Shown: positions 5,704 to 13,742, counted from the first letter of the stretch. The stretch: DNA of 23,974 nucleotides from Desulfobacterales bacterium (GCA_020052975.1 JAGVOC010000099.1:1-23974); one strand, 5' to 3'. The notes: a model not told the origin generated them from the letters alone. A program made the numbers and translations.

Positions 5704-7149
5704 TTAGAAAAAAACGAGAGTTACTATTACAAAACAAGGGATGAGAAAAACAAGGGTATATTTAATGATGTAGCCGAAAAAGCTCGGCATCGGGGTGCCG
5801 GCTTCTTCGGCTATTGAACGCACCATGAAGTTTGGGGCATTCCCGATATAGCTGCATGCCCCGAAAAATACCGATCCAGCGGATATAGCCTTCAGATATA
5901 CCGGGTTTTCGGCAATAAGGCGTGGCACGGCCTCGGCTTCAGGAAGTGACGCGTAAAAGCTCCCGAGGGCAGTATTGAAAAAAGTGAGATACGTCGGAGC
6001 ATTATCGAGAAAAGATGACAGCATGCCCGAACTCCAGAAATAATGTGCGGGCTGCTGCACCGAATTTATCAGAAAAGCAAGGGCGCCTTTGCCGCCGGCC
6101 TTTAAAATCAGGAGACAAGGGATCATGGTTATGAAAATGCCTATGAAAAGATAAGCTACTTCAAGAATAGGAGCCCAGGTAAACTGGTTGTCTTCTCGAA
6201 CGGTTATCGAAGTGGTTGCCATTGAGAGAATTCCCATCACAATAAGAAGGCCGTCACGTACCCAGTCCTGAACCGAGCGATGCACTCCCAGTGTTGAAAT
6301 ATCTCCCCAGTTGACCATGCCGCTCATGAGAACGGACAGCACAACCCCCAGCAGGAAAAGAAAATTGTGTTTTCCTTCCAGCCCAAGCGGCACTTTTTCC
6401 ATAGGATCGGGAGGCGCCGGTTTTTCCCGGCGATAGTGGTAAGTGTCCATTAAAAAATAACAGGCAAGAAGAAGCCCTGCCGTCAGAAGCATATGAGGCA
6501 GGATGTTAAATGTCCAGAAGAAAGGCACACCGTGCAGGAATCCCAAAAAAAGCGGCGGATCACCCAGAGGGGTGAGAGCGCCGCCGATGTTGGCAATCAG
6601 GAAGATAAAAAAAACCACCATGAAGGTTCTGTTTTTGCGGTGGCTGTTGGCCCTTAAAAACGGACGGATCATGAGCATGGCCGCGCCTGTTGTTCCCATC
6701 CATGATGCAAGCAGCGTCCCGATAAGAAGCATGCCCGTGTTTACGACAGGCGTTCCGACCAGCGTCCCGCGCAGCAGGATGCCTCCCGATATGGTAAAAA
6801 GGGACCAGAGCAGAATGATAAACGGAATGTAGTCGGCTATGATGATATGGAGGATCTGATGCAAAGCCATGCCGTGGTAAGCAATCACAAAAGGAACGGC
6901 CATGGATAGAGCCCAGAAAGCCGATATTTTACCGAAATGGTGATGCCAGATGTTCGGGGCAAGCAGAGGAAAGAGGGCGATGGAGAGGAGCATGCAGGCA
7001 AACGGAATACAGCTCCAGACAGGAAGAACTTCCCCCAGATTTATATGCTCGCCGGGAGAGCCGCTTTCACTTCCGAAGGCAAATAAAGGAATCGCTGTTA
7101 CGAATATCAACAAAAACAAACCGCGAACAATCTCTTTTCTGATTCTCAT
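5704..7149 (-). CDS. Na+/H+ antiporter, NhaD-like (ion transporter superfamily)
   Basis: The 481-aa membrane protein has 11-13 helices and motifs of NhaD-type antiporters in the ArsB/NhaD superfamily: LASWMGTTGAAMLMIRP (near 150), NIGGALTPLGDPPLFLGFLH (near 190), and a C-terminal half with SFLDNAPTYLTFFN and CSYIGNAPNFMVRSIAEE. It would exchange cytoplasmic Na+ for protons. I chose the ATG at 7149 over one at 7179 because AAGGAG lies 7 nt before it, while the first codons from 7179 fall in a MITE end. Residues 1-28 look like a signal-type helix. The next gene (UspA-like) follows 12 nt later. A MITE sits directly upstream of the ribosome site, so the leader is largely repeat sequence. Confidence 0.85.
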   Translation of the reverse strand: MRIRKEIVRGLFLLIFVTAIPLFAFGSESGSPGEHINLGEVLPVWSCIPFACMLLSIALFPLLAPNIWHHHFGKISAFWALSMAVPFVIAYHGMALHQILHIIIADYIPFIILLWSLFTISGGILLRGTLVGTPVVNTGMLLIGTLLASWMGTTGAAMLMIRPFLRANSHRKNRTFMVVFFIFLIANIGGALTPLGDPPLFLGFLHGVPFFWTFNILPHMLLTAGLLLACYFLMDTYHYRREKPAPPDPMEKVPLGLEGKHNFLFLLGVVLSVLMSGMVNWGDISTLGVHRSVQDWVRDGLLIVMGILSMATTSITVREDNQFTWAPILEVAYLFIGIFITMIPCLLILKAGGKGALAFLINSVQQPAHYFWSSGMLSSFLDNAPTYLTFFNTALGSFYASLPEAEAVPRLIAENPVYLKAISAGSVFFGACSYIGNAPNFMVRSIAEEAGTPMPSFFGYIIKYTLVFLIPCFVIVTLVFF

Positions 7150-7166
7150 CCGTCTGCTCCTTCTGC

Positions 7167-7308
7167 GTGACCTTTGCATAACGACCCCTTTTACCCGATT
7201 ACTGCGTCAGGCTCAAATTTCAATCCTCGAAATACTCAATGTATTCCTGTGGTTGATATTATCGCCTTCCTTGTACTTGGCCAAAATTGGACGTTCTTCA
7301 AAAATCTC
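7167..7308. mobile_element. 142-bp MITE (ends GAGACCTTTG), copy 2
   Basis: The ends are GTGACCTTTG (7167-7176) and CAAAAATCTC (7299-7308), three mismatches in total from the perfect ends of copy 1. They are flanked by an exact 5-bp duplication TCTGC (7162-7166 and 7309-7313). It has the same length as copy 1 and lies in inverse orientation. It inserted immediately upstream of the antiporter's ribosome site, separating gene from promoter. The reading frame through it matches that in copy 1 only because the DNA is repeated. Confidence 0.9.
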
Positions 7309-7416
7309 TCTGCTTTTTCGCAGTGCACGAGTTTCCGTTTCGATATCAAAACAATTAAGTATACGTTTGTTTTACATGCCGATAGCACACACAACTATTG
7401 TTTTGCAATCAATTAA

Positions 7417-7554
7417 TGACGGCTTCGTAAAAAGTATATAATCCCGTCACTCCCGTGAAAACGGGAGTCCAGAACTATTTGAATAAATCCGCCGCGGCGG
7501 ATTTCCGCGGGAATGACGAAAAAGAGTAAAAACCGACTTCTTACGGGTCCGTTA
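7417..7554. mobile_element. TGACGGC-ended repeat element, variant interior
   Basis: The left end TGACGGCTTCGTAAAAAGT (7417-7435) pairs imperfectly with the right end ACTTCTTACGGGTCCGTTA (7536-7554). The interior holds a palindromic block (CCCGTCACTCCCGTGAAAAC / CGGGAG ... TTCCGCGGGAATGACG) of the widespread bacterial GGGAATGACG repeat type. The ends match those of the elements at 18849-18976 and 20469-20598, but the interior differs. It codes for nothing. Confidence 0.65.
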
Positions 7555-7597
7555 ATTTATGGGACTTTCGCAAAACATGGATTAAAGCCATGCGGAC

Positions 7598-7642
7598 AAA
7601 AAAACCTCCATACAGGCTTATACAGCCTTCAGGAGGTTTTTA
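7598..7642. terminator. Bidirectional intrinsic terminator
   Basis: AAAAAACCTCC and GGAGGTTTTTA form the outer stem and AGGCT/AGCCT (7614-7618 and 7624-7628) an inner stem, with an A-run on one side and a T-run on the other. On the minus strand it lies about 30 nt past the stop of the 64-aa gene and ends in seven T's, so it is a convincing intrinsic terminator for that gene. It may also work on the plus strand. Confidence 0.85.
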
Positions 7643-7672
7643 TTGAGGCGAATTTCTATCCTTTATTTTCTT

Positions 7673-7867
7673 TCAGGAAACGCCTTTCATATTCTTCAAT
7701 TCCGATAATCTTTTTGCAGCAGCCTGGCGGACACCCTGATCAATATCTATTTCCGCCATTTTTGCCAGAACGGTCGTGTCTGTCAGCATAGCCGCCCCCT
7801 CTTTCCGGAATTCGGGGTTCTTGTGCATATGCCTTGGAACGAACAAATCTGATAATCTGAATCCCAT
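7673..7867 (-). CDS. Small HEAT-like helical protein, unknown function
   Basis: This 64-aa protein has a strong start: AAAGGAGGT lies 6 nt before the ATG, a TATAAT box is about 40 nt further up, and an intrinsic terminator follows, so it is a complete single-gene unit. The central part (LTDTTVLAKMAEIDIDQGVR then QAAAKRLSEL, about residues 28-57) resembles one HEAT-like repeat as seen in proteins reading LTDQxLLAKIAxxDxxxxVR. The N-terminus (FVPRHMHKNPEFRKEG) is basic. It is probably a small cytoplasmic binding protein. I do not recognise a named family. Confidence 0.7.
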   Translation of the reverse strand: MGFRLSDLFVPRHMHKNPEFRKEGAAMLTDTTVLAKMAEIDIDQGVRQAAAKRLSELKNMKGVS

Positions 7868-7904
7868 GAGGTTACCTCCTTTGCTTTACATGATTTGGTT
7901 AGCT

Positions 7905-7932
7905 ATTATAACATCTTTGTTTTTCACACAAT
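7905..7932 (-). promoter_or_regulatory. Promoter of the 64-aa gene
   Basis: The minus strand has a perfect -10 TATAAT (7910-7905), with a loose -35 (ATTGTG or TTGTGT) 15-16 nt upstream. The start codon lies about 40 nt downstream with a strong ribosome site between. Confidence 0.55.
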
Positions 7933-8098
7933 AATTACAAAAGCTCACAGGTATGAATCAAAAAATACAAAGCAGTAAATAAAAACACAGTCCGGTCCGG
8001 CAGATTATTTTTTGTGCAGCAAATCAGCAGCATGCATGTGACGCATGTGATTTTCGGAGTAAGTTAGTATGTGCTCACTTACGTGTCAAGATTTATTT

Positions 8099-8344
8099 TA
8101 ACTACTCAGGAGCCAGGAGCCAGAATTCAGGAGTCAGAATGAAAAGGAAACCCTTTTCCAGGATTTTCGAGACCGCAAGATTCTCTTGAATAAAGTCGTT
8201 ATTATTTTATTCTGGCGAAAGATCTTGGTTGTGGTGATACTTTGGAGTTGATGCTTCAACTTGAAGAATTCAGTAAGAAGCTTAAGGCATACGCTGCTTC
8301 TATTCTGGATTCTGGCTCCTGAATTCTGACTCCTGAGTAATTAC
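8099..8344 (+). pseudogene. Decayed four-helix-bundle cassette (second copy)
   Basis: The end repeats are intact in layout: TAACTACTCAGGAGCCAGGA at the left and CTCCTGAGTAATTAC at the right. The ATG (8139-8141) again follows CAGGAGTCAGA, but its frame stops after 16 codons. Codons from 8197 to 8322 then read RYYFILAKDLGCGDTLELML, QLEEFSKKLKAYAASILDSG, S, stop. This aligns with the C-terminal third of the intact 121-aa protein (CRYYLILTRDLEYGDVSETT and so on). The central half of the gene is deleted. The right end lies 4 nt after the stop codon of the ParB-like gene, on the other strand. It is a non-functional relic proving that gene and repeats move together. Confidence 0.85.
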
Positions 8345-8348
8345 GCAT

Positions 8349-9326
8349 TTATTTATACAAATCATACCGGTTTTTTGAAACTATTTCCTCTAAAACCGGA
8401 TCATTTGTCAGCTTGTTAAGGCATGCCGTCAGTTCACCGAATTCCGATGTTGTTTTAAACTCCATGCATATAATAAAGGTATTTCCTTCAAAGTCGGCAG
8501 GCGGTATAAGTTTTATTCCTCCGGTCAGCGCAAGTTTCTTTAAATTTCTCCTGAAATTGTCTTCAGCTTTCATCATTTCCGGAAAACGCCTCGATTTCAG
8601 ATATCGCCTTATTTTATGAGTTTTCCGGGTTCGGTCTGAATTTTCATCTGAAAGAATATTCTGAAAATCAACACTGCTAATCAATTCCAGAACCGAAATC
8701 CCTTCGCGGACTGCAATCTCATAGGAAAGCGTCAGAAATTCCCGTTGCTTGTTAAGGCTCAACTTTAAACTGTCGAAAATCTCCGCAAATTGAATTCCTG
8801 ATTGATTATATTCGGGTTTGACCAGTTCAAGAGCCATTGCCATTGAAACAGCTCCTGAAAGAATATATTGCTGTAACGGTTCCTGAAGGTCGCATAATCT
8901 TATTATTTTTTTGGCCAGAGCCGGGTTATCCGGAAGGCCGAGCATAGAGGCTGCCGCCGGCAAATCCTTTCCGTTGCAGAAACCAGATAGTATTTTATAG
9001 CATCTTGTTATTTCTATTAAATTCAATGGCCTCTGGAGAGAATTATCGGCAATCGCAAGCTTTGCACACTCGAACCTGTCAGTATCCGATTCTATCGTCC
9101 TTGCGGAAATATTCGTCCAGCCGAGATTTACAGCCGACCGGATGCGCCTGAAGCCGCTTATAACGGCATACCCTGATTTTTTCCTGATTACTATCGGCGG
9201 GTTAATAAGACCTGCGTTTTTTATTGAACAGGAAAGACCCTCTATATTTTCTTCAGTTGTTATCCTGAATGAATGATCTTCGATATCTACTGAGGAGAGG
9301 TGAATAATTTCGTCTTTCCAGTTCAT
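8349..9326 (-). CDS. ParB N-terminal-domain protein coupled to purC
   Basis: From the ATG at 9326 the protein has 325 aa. Residues 1-100 form a ParB/Srx-like domain: [40 protein letters not shown], then [12 protein letters not shown], a variant of the GERRxRA box, and [21 protein letters not shown] helical part follows with a helix-turn-helix-like stretch ([20 protein letters not shown]) and a basic C-terminal region. It is probably a DNA-binding, possibly CTP-binding regulator, not the chromosomal ParB, since no ParA is adjacent. The ATG overlaps the purC stop (ATGA) and no ribosome site precedes it, so it is translated by coupling to purC. A longer frame to 9428 lies within purC and was not chosen. 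Confidence 0.8.
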   Translation of the reverse strand: MNWKDEIIHLSSVDIEDHSFRITTEENIEGLSCSIKNAGLINPPIVIRKKSGYAVISGFRRIRSAVNLGWTNISARTIESDTDRFECAKLAIADNSLQRPLNLIEITRCYKILSGFCNGKDLPAAASMLGLPDNPALAKKIIRLCDLQEPLQQYILSGAVSMAMALELVKPEYNQSGIQFAEIFDSLKLSLNKQREFLTLSYEIAVREGISVLELISSVDFQNILSDENSDRTRKTHKIRRYLKSRRFPEMMKAEDNFRRNLKKLALTGGIKLIPPADFEGNTFIICMEFKTTSEFGELTACLNKLTNDPVLEEIVSKNRYDLYK

Positions 9327-10213
9327 AATTCGGCGCCGGTCAGACGTTTCAATGCCTCCATGTATTTGCTGCGCGTGTTGTTGATAACATCTTCCGGAAG
9401 AGGTGGAGCGGGCGGCTTTCTGTTCCATTTGATGAAGGTGAGATAATCTCTTAAATACTGCTTGTCGAAACTCAACTGGGCTCCGCCCGGTCTATACGAA
9501 TCTTTCGGCCAGAATCTCGATGAATCAGGAGTCAAGACTTCATCTATTATAATAATTTCATTTTCCACGATTCCGAATTCAAATTTCGTATCGGCAATAA
9601 TAATGCCTTTCTGAGCCGCAAGTTTAGATCCTCTTATATATATTTCAATGCTCAGCTCTTTTACTCTTTCAGCAAGCTTTTTTCCTATTCTTTTAACTGT
9701 TTCATCAAAATCGATATTTATATCATGGGTACCGACCTCCTCTTTTGTTGAAGGGGTAAATACCGGTTCCGGCAACTGATCGGACTCTTTCAGGCCTTTT
9801 GGAAGCCGTATACCACAAATCTCACCATGCGCCTGGTAGGAACTCCATCCTGAGCCTGACAGATAACCCCTTACCACGCATTCAATGGGAAGAGGTTCGG
9901 CTTTTTTCACAAGCATGCTTCTTCCATCGAGCACTTCGGAATACTTTCTGCATTCCGCAGGGTATTCGGCCACATTGCTTGAAATCACATGATTTTGCAC
10001 CAGGGGCTTAATCGCATCAAACCAGAACAATGATATTTTTGATAAAATTTTGCCTTTATCTGGTATCGGGTCGGGCATCACAACGTCAAATGCCGAAATC
10101 CTGTCAGTGGCAATCATTAAAAGTTTATCGCCAAGGTCATAAACATCCCTGACCTTTCCTCTTTTTAAAAGTTTTATGTTGCTGAAATCAGTTTCACGCA
10201 CTGCCTCAACCAT
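9323..10213 (-). CDS. purC: SAICAR synthetase (phosphoribosylaminoimidazole-succinocarboxamide synthase)
   Basis: The enzyme joins aspartate to CAIR with ATP in purine synthesis. Family landmarks are present in order: [20 protein letters not shown] with [20 protein letters not shown] (residues 10-50), [20 protein letters not shown] (105-125), the [20 protein letters not shown] stretch (145-165), [11 protein letters not shown] (200-210) and [12 protein letters not shown] (about 223-235). At 296 aa it is of the longer SAICAR synthetase type. The ribosome site before the ATG is weak (GGAAATGTAA). Its last codon overlaps the first codon of the ParB-domain gene. Other pur genes are not in the window. 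Confidence 0.95.
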   Translation of the reverse strand: MVEAVRETDFSNIKLLKRGKVRDVYDLGDKLLMIATDRISAFDVVMPDPIPDKGKILSKISLFWFDAIKPLVQNHVISSNVAEYPAECRKYSEVLDGRSMLVKKAEPLPIECVVRGYLSGSGWSSYQAHGEICGIRLPKGLKESDQLPEPVFTPSTKEEVGTHDINIDFDETVKRIGKKLAERVKELSIEIYIRGSKLAAQKGIIIADTKFEFGIVENEIIIIDEVLTPDSSRFWPKDSYRPGGAQLSFDKQYLRDYLTFIKWNRKPPAPPLPEDVINNTRSKYMEALKRLTGAEL

Positions 10214-10253
10214 TTACATTTCCTTTTTTGATAAAAACTTCGGGTTCTTCTCC

Positions 10254-10395
10254 AATTTTATATAAGAATACAGGAGTAAGAATACAGAATACAGAAGAAA
10301 AACAATAACATGGCTATTCTGGCTCCTGGCTCCTGGCTCCTGGCGCCTGTATTCTCATGTTTCGTTGTGCCCGCTCCGGGCATGGCTGTTAGTTG
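10254..10395. repeat. CAGGAGCC-type dispersed repeat, copy 2
   Basis: Its reverse complement aligns with 2706-2810 plus 2953-2982. It contains a 10-bp inverted pair AGAATACAGG (10265-10274) and CCTGTATTCT (10346-10355), and three tandem copies of GGCTCCT (10321-10341). This copy lacks the MITE found in copy 1, so it shows the uninterrupted state. It lies between the PilZ gene and purC, upstream of purC, which therefore has little unique upstream sequence. Confidence 0.7.
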
Positions 10396-10428
10396 GAGAA
10401 AAGGGCCGCTTGAATCCTCTTTTTTAAT

Positions 10429-10803
10429 TTATTCAGCCTGGGATATATCGGATTTTCCGGCTGTAAATGCTCCAATATATTTCTTTAAAATTTTATCAGT
10501 TGTCTTATCTGTAATTTTATCAAACATAATCCCGATCTGATATTTTCCGCTTTCAGTCTGTATATATCTGACAGATTTACCTTTGATTTCGAGTAAATCT
10601 TCTTTGAGGCCGATTGTCAGCTGAATAACAACATTATCAGTATCAATCGGAAAGTGAATTTCAAGCAATATTCCGGACTCTGAAATATTCAAAGTCCTTC
10701 CCGCTCCCTGTTTGATTAAATTGCCTTCTTTATAAACTCCGATATGCAAAAGATTCAGCGATGCTTTTCTCTGATGTTTTCTTTTTTCACTTACCATGCT
10801 CAT
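10429..10803 (-). CDS. PilZ-domain protein (predicted c-di-GMP receptor)
   Basis: The product is 124 aa from the ATG at 10803. It holds one PilZ domain: the basic RKHQR motif at residues 8-12 fits the RxxxR c-di-GMP-binding pattern, and GRTLNISESGILLEI (around 38-52) fits the second D/NxSxxG motif. FPIDTDNVVIQLTIG and KYQIGIMFDKIT follow. It is thus a likely cytoplasmic c-di-GMP sensor. I chose 10803 because GGGTGGGAAGC precedes it; 10797 is an alternative and the longer frame to 10863 lacks a site. It overlaps the end of the upstream cNMP-domain gene by 17 nt, a sign of tight co-translation. It is the last gene of a four-gene signalling operon. Confidence 0.88.
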   Translation of the reverse strand: MSMVSEKRKHQRKASLNLLHIGVYKEGNLIKQGAGRTLNISESGILLEIHFPIDTDNVVIQLTIGLKEDLLEIKGKSVRYIQTESGKYQIGIMFDKITDKTTDKILKKYIGAFTAGKSDISQAE

Positions 10804-12001
10804 GCTTCCCACCCTTATCTGATAAATCGGATATACAAGATTGTCTATGTAACTCGCTGACAATCATTGTTGTTGCAGAAATACAAGTGCCCATATTTTC
10901 AAGCATATTCTTAAAGGTTAATGAAAGCTGATCATATTCTTTCTGGATGTCTCCTGTATCGATCTTCCTTGCATTAAAATCTTTGGAAACAAAAACGGAT
11001 GCTGAATGCGGTTCATGTCCGGTATTAATAAAGGGAATATGGCCCAATAAATCTCCGGCAGAAAGATTCATCAGTGGAAGATACCCATTTTTTGTAGTAC
11101 GGACTATTGCTGCTTCCCCATCAGTAATAGTGAAAACCCCGTCATCGCTTGAACCTTGTTCAATTAAAATCTTTTTACCCTTTAAGAACGCCTTAACATT
11201 TATATTTTTTGAACTAACATCAACAATCATGCCTGTAACCTGCTTCATGCGGTTACCAAGGCTTAAGATTATTTCTTTAAATTGAGGCGTCAATTTTATA
11301 TACTCGCTGTAAAGCCTTTGGGAATCAAGAAGGCCCAGTTGTACTGAACCTGCAGCAACAACCGAAGCGGTCCGCACATTATATTGACCGGGCATTGTTG
11401 TTGCCAGGGTTCCAACGAATGAACCGACTGTCAGCCTTACTATCTTGCACGGTCCTTGCTGAGTCTCTTTAACAATTTCAACTTTTCCGTCAAGAATGAC
11501 CCATATCCAGTTACCATATTTTCCCTCTGTGACTATTTCGTCGCCATCATGGTACTCTTCTTCTTCAACTACATAGGTATAATCAACCAGAGGGCCTCTG
11601 ATAACAGGGATCAGAGAATCCTCTTCAGAACTCTCATCAAATGTTTTTGCATATGTAACCGGCCCCAGTTTCTCTATCTTACCATCATCAAGAAGTCTTA
11701 ATGCATCTAAAGTAATTTCCATTCTGCTTTTTTGAATTACATTCTTTGTTTTTACATCCTCTGTGCGAAATTCAAATTCACCTTCAGTCCATCCAAAAAG
11801 AGCATGTGCAGCATCAAGACCTTCTTTGGAACCTGCTGCAGCATTAAAAAGGTTTCCTTTAACAAAATACATACGCCCCGGTTCTTCGGAATATTTGCTT
11901 TTTATTATCAAAACACCGGTGCTTGCGTTTGTTCCAAAAATCTGAAGCAGCTCACCAAGATTCAAAAAATTCAGATTGCCTGCCAGGGATAAGTCAGCCA
12001 T
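10787..12001 (-). CDS. DUF4388 plus two cyclic-nucleotide-binding-like domains
   Basis: The 404-aa protein starts with a DUF4388 (PATAN) domain (residues 1-115: MADLSLAGNLNFLNLGELLQ, TGVLIIKS, MYFVKGNLFNAAAG, ALFGWTEGEFEF). Two cyclic-nucleotide-binding-like beta barrels follow: residues about 145-255 (DGDEIVTEGKYGNWIWVILD, GKVEIVKE, VGSFVGTLA) and about 268-380 (GKKILIEQGSSDDGVFTITD, GEAAIVRTT, GDLLGHIPFI). The canonical phosphate-cassette Arg is not clear in either, so ligand binding is uncertain. DUF4388 domains are found in motility and signalling proteins of Myxococcota and Desulfobacterota. The start codon directly abuts the stop of the MglA-like GTPase (TAAATG), so the two are translated together. 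It may act as an effector or regulator of that GTPase. Confidence 0.85.
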   Translation of the reverse strand: MADLSLAGNLNFLNLGELLQIFGTNASTGVLIIKSKYSEEPGRMYFVKGNLFNAAAGSKEGLDAAHALFGWTEGEFEFRTEDVKTKNVIQKSRMEITLDALRLLDDGKIEKLGPVTYAKTFDESSEEDSLIPVIRGPLVDYTYVVEEEEYHDGDEIVTEGKYGNWIWVILDGKVEIVKETQQGPCKIVRLTVGSFVGTLATTMPGQYNVRTASVVAAGSVQLGLLDSQRLYSEYIKLTPQFKEIILSLGNRMKQVTGMIVDVSSKNINVKAFLKGKKILIEQGSSDDGVFTITDGEAAIVRTTKNGYLPLMNLSAGDLLGHIPFINTGHEPHSASVFVSKDFNARKIDTGDIQKEYDQLSLTFKNMLENMGTCISATTMIVSELHRQSCISDLSDKGGKHEHGK

Positions 12002-12628
12002 TTATTTATCTGCCCATTTAAATTCTTTTTGCAAATGTAACAGAGTCAATTTCAGGGACTCTTTCAAAGTTTTGCCCACACCTTCACCAGTTAAAGCGCT
12101 TGCCGGAAAATAAGGAACTTTAAGCTGTCTGTTCAGATCATTCTGCATCGTTTCAACAGACATGATGGGAATACTTCCGTCTGCCAGGCTGGACATATCC
12201 CGCTTGTTATACTGAAGAACAAGAGGAGTCTTAAAAATATTAAGGCCGCATTCTTTTAAATTCAGGTCGAGATCCTTTAGTGAGAGAATATTTTTATCCC
12301 TCCTTATTGCGAAAGAATCGGCAACAAAAACAATTCCGTCAGCACCTTTTAAAACCAGTTTCCGTGTAGAACTATATTGCACCTGTCCCGGAACAGTATA
12401 CAATTGAACCCGTATATCACACCCTTTTATTTTACCAAGGCCCATCGGAAGAAAATCAAAAAAGAGGGTCCTGTCGCCTTCGGTGTCAATTGTTACAAGC
12501 TGGTCGGTAACCTGTTTTTTATAAGTTTTAAAAATATATTCAAGGTTAGTTGTTTTACCTGACCTCCCGGGACCATAATAAACAATTTTGCATTCAATCT
12601 CACGATTTTTCAAATTAAATATTGCCAT
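12002..12628 (-). CDS. MglA-type small Ras-like GTPase
   Basis: The 208-aa protein matches the bacterial polarity GTPase MglA closely: REIECKIVYYGPGRSGKTTN holds the P-loop (19-27), TEGDRTLFFDFLP includes Arg53, LYTVPGQ (76-82) has Thr78 and Gln82, and NKRD is at 141-144. In MglA, Arg53 and Gln82 are the intrinsic catalytic residues and Thr78 replaces the usual Asp of Ras proteins; all three are at the same positions here. It should be an active GDP/GTP switch. MglA sets cell polarity and the site of motility machinery in Myxococcus. No MglB-like Roadblock GAP gene is seen in the window. GGAG lies 9 nt before the ATG. It sits between a TPR protein and a DUF4388/cNMP protein. Confidence 0.9.
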   Translation of the reverse strand: MAIFNLKNREIECKIVYYGPGRSGKTTNLEYIFKTYKKQVTDQLVTIDTEGDRTLFFDFLPMGLGKIKGCDIRVQLYTVPGQVQYSSTRKLVLKGADGIVFVADSFAIRRDKNILSLKDLDLNLKECGLNIFKTPLVLQYNKRDMSSLADGSIPIMSVETMQNDLNRQLKVPYFPASALTGEGVGKTLKESLKLTLLHLQKEFKWADK

Positions 12629-12662
12629 CTGGCACAGCTCCGTAAGACTATATCATATGCTG

Positions 12663-13640
12663 TTAACTGAATATCTTCAAATCGAGACTGTAACTTCCCA
12701 TTTTGGGGCCTGAACTGATCTTTGTAAAAGCCGAAATAACACCTGAACCATTCAGGATTGCAATAGGTGAATAGAACTGGACATTGTCTAATTTCAATCC
12801 AACTTTAAATTTTTCAATAAGTATTTTTTCCCTGCCTGGAACAATTAAACTGACCGATTTGCCTGACTGGAAAGCTACATCAAGAATGACTTCCTGATCC
12901 TTTTGTGAGCCGGAACTAATTATAATTCCAACTGAATTTATGTCGAGGAACTCTTCTTCCTCCGTTTCCTCCTGTTCAGGAATATCAACCACAGACTCTG
13001 TCTCAGAAACAGTCTTTTCAAAAGTTGTTTCCTCATGAACGATCTTCTCTTTAGAAATATCTGCCGAAATATCTGCGAGGGGAAGTTCTCTTTCAATTCC
13101 TTTATCTTTTAACAGATTCTCTAAAAAAAACCGTATTTTTTCAATCTGTCCTGCAGGAAAGATTCCGGAATTCAGCCACTGCTCATATTGTGAAAGTGCC
13201 CCATCCACAGAGGAGGTTGCAAAATAGCATCTCAAAATATTCTTGGCAGCAACAAGCCTTAAGGAATCGTTCTTGAGTAATTCACTAAATTCTGTAATTG
13301 CTCTTTCGAATTGTCCGAATTTAGATAAAGCTATTGCCCCTTCAAGAACGGCTGATTCTTTATCGGCTGAAAACGAAAATTTATCTTTTATCAGATTCTG
13401 AATTTCAACAGACATTTTTGGCGTTTTATCGGGATCATTATATTTTGATATGGTTTCCTTTAACGATTCGATTTTTTTTGCTATTCCATCGACTAATGAC
13501 TGCCTGTTTTCTTGTTTAACATTTTTTTCAATAAGCTCGGCAGCAATTTTGTATTTTACCATAGCTTCGTTCAGCAAGCCCTGAGTCCTGTAAATTTCAG
13601 CTTCCTGCAAAATCGATTTTATTTGTTCCTTAATACTCAT
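12663..13640 (-). CDS. TPR-repeat protein with possible C-terminal PilZ-like domain
   Basis: The 325-aa protein has an N-terminal helical, TPR-like region: QAEIYRTQGLLNEAMVKYKI-type repeat at residues 13-40 and a second at about 95-165 (GAIALSKFGQFERAITEFSE, LRLVAAKNILRCYFATSSVD). An acidic linker (about 200-228, EQEETEEEEF) follows, then a beta-rich C-terminal domain of about 100 aa (SVGIIISSGSQKDQEVILDV, SVSLIVPGREKILIEKF, GSYSLDLKIFS). The last part resembles a PilZ-like barrel, but without a clear RxxxR motif, so it may not bind c-di-GMP. It is the first gene of the operon and is preceded by its own promoter. Its likely role is a scaffold linking the GTPase to other parts. Confidence 0.75.
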   Translation of the reverse strand: MSIKEQIKSILQEAEIYRTQGLLNEAMVKYKIAAELIEKNVKQENRQSLVDGIAKKIESLKETISKYNDPDKTPKMSVEIQNLIKDKFSFSADKESAVLEGAIALSKFGQFERAITEFSELLKNDSLRLVAAKNILRCYFATSSVDGALSQYEQWLNSGIFPAGQIEKIRFFLENLLKDKGIERELPLADISADISKEKIVHEETTFEKTVSETESVVDIPEQEETEEEEFLDINSVGIIISSGSQKDQEVILDVAFQSGKSVSLIVPGREKILIEKFKVGLKLDNVQFYSPIAILNGSGVISAFTKISSGPKMGSYSLDLKIFS

Positions 13641-13713
13641 AACAATTCCCCTTGAGCTGACAAAGCAATTCGTGTTCCAATATTGATGGCTTCATAACAA
13701 GTCCTATTTTTTA

Positions 13714-13742
13714 ACATAACTTATTTAGAGGTTTAATGTCAA
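13714..13742 (-). promoter_or_regulatory. Promoter of the TPR-MglA-cNMP-PilZ operon
   Basis: The minus strand has TTGACA (13742-13737), a 17-nt spacer and TTATGT (13719-13714), about 75 nt upstream of the TPR gene start. It is back to back with the mdh promoter; the two -35 boxes are only 22 nt apart, so one bound protein could affect both. Confidence 0.55.

Noticed and set aside
9327..9428. N-terminal extension of the ParB-domain protein inside purC
   Set aside because: It would overlap purC by over 100 nt with no ribosome site; the ATGA junction is a standard coupled start.
10321..10341. GGCTCCT triplet repeat considered as a CRISPR or VNTR
   Set aside because: It has only three 7-bp units without spacers and is part of a known dispersed repeat in this window.
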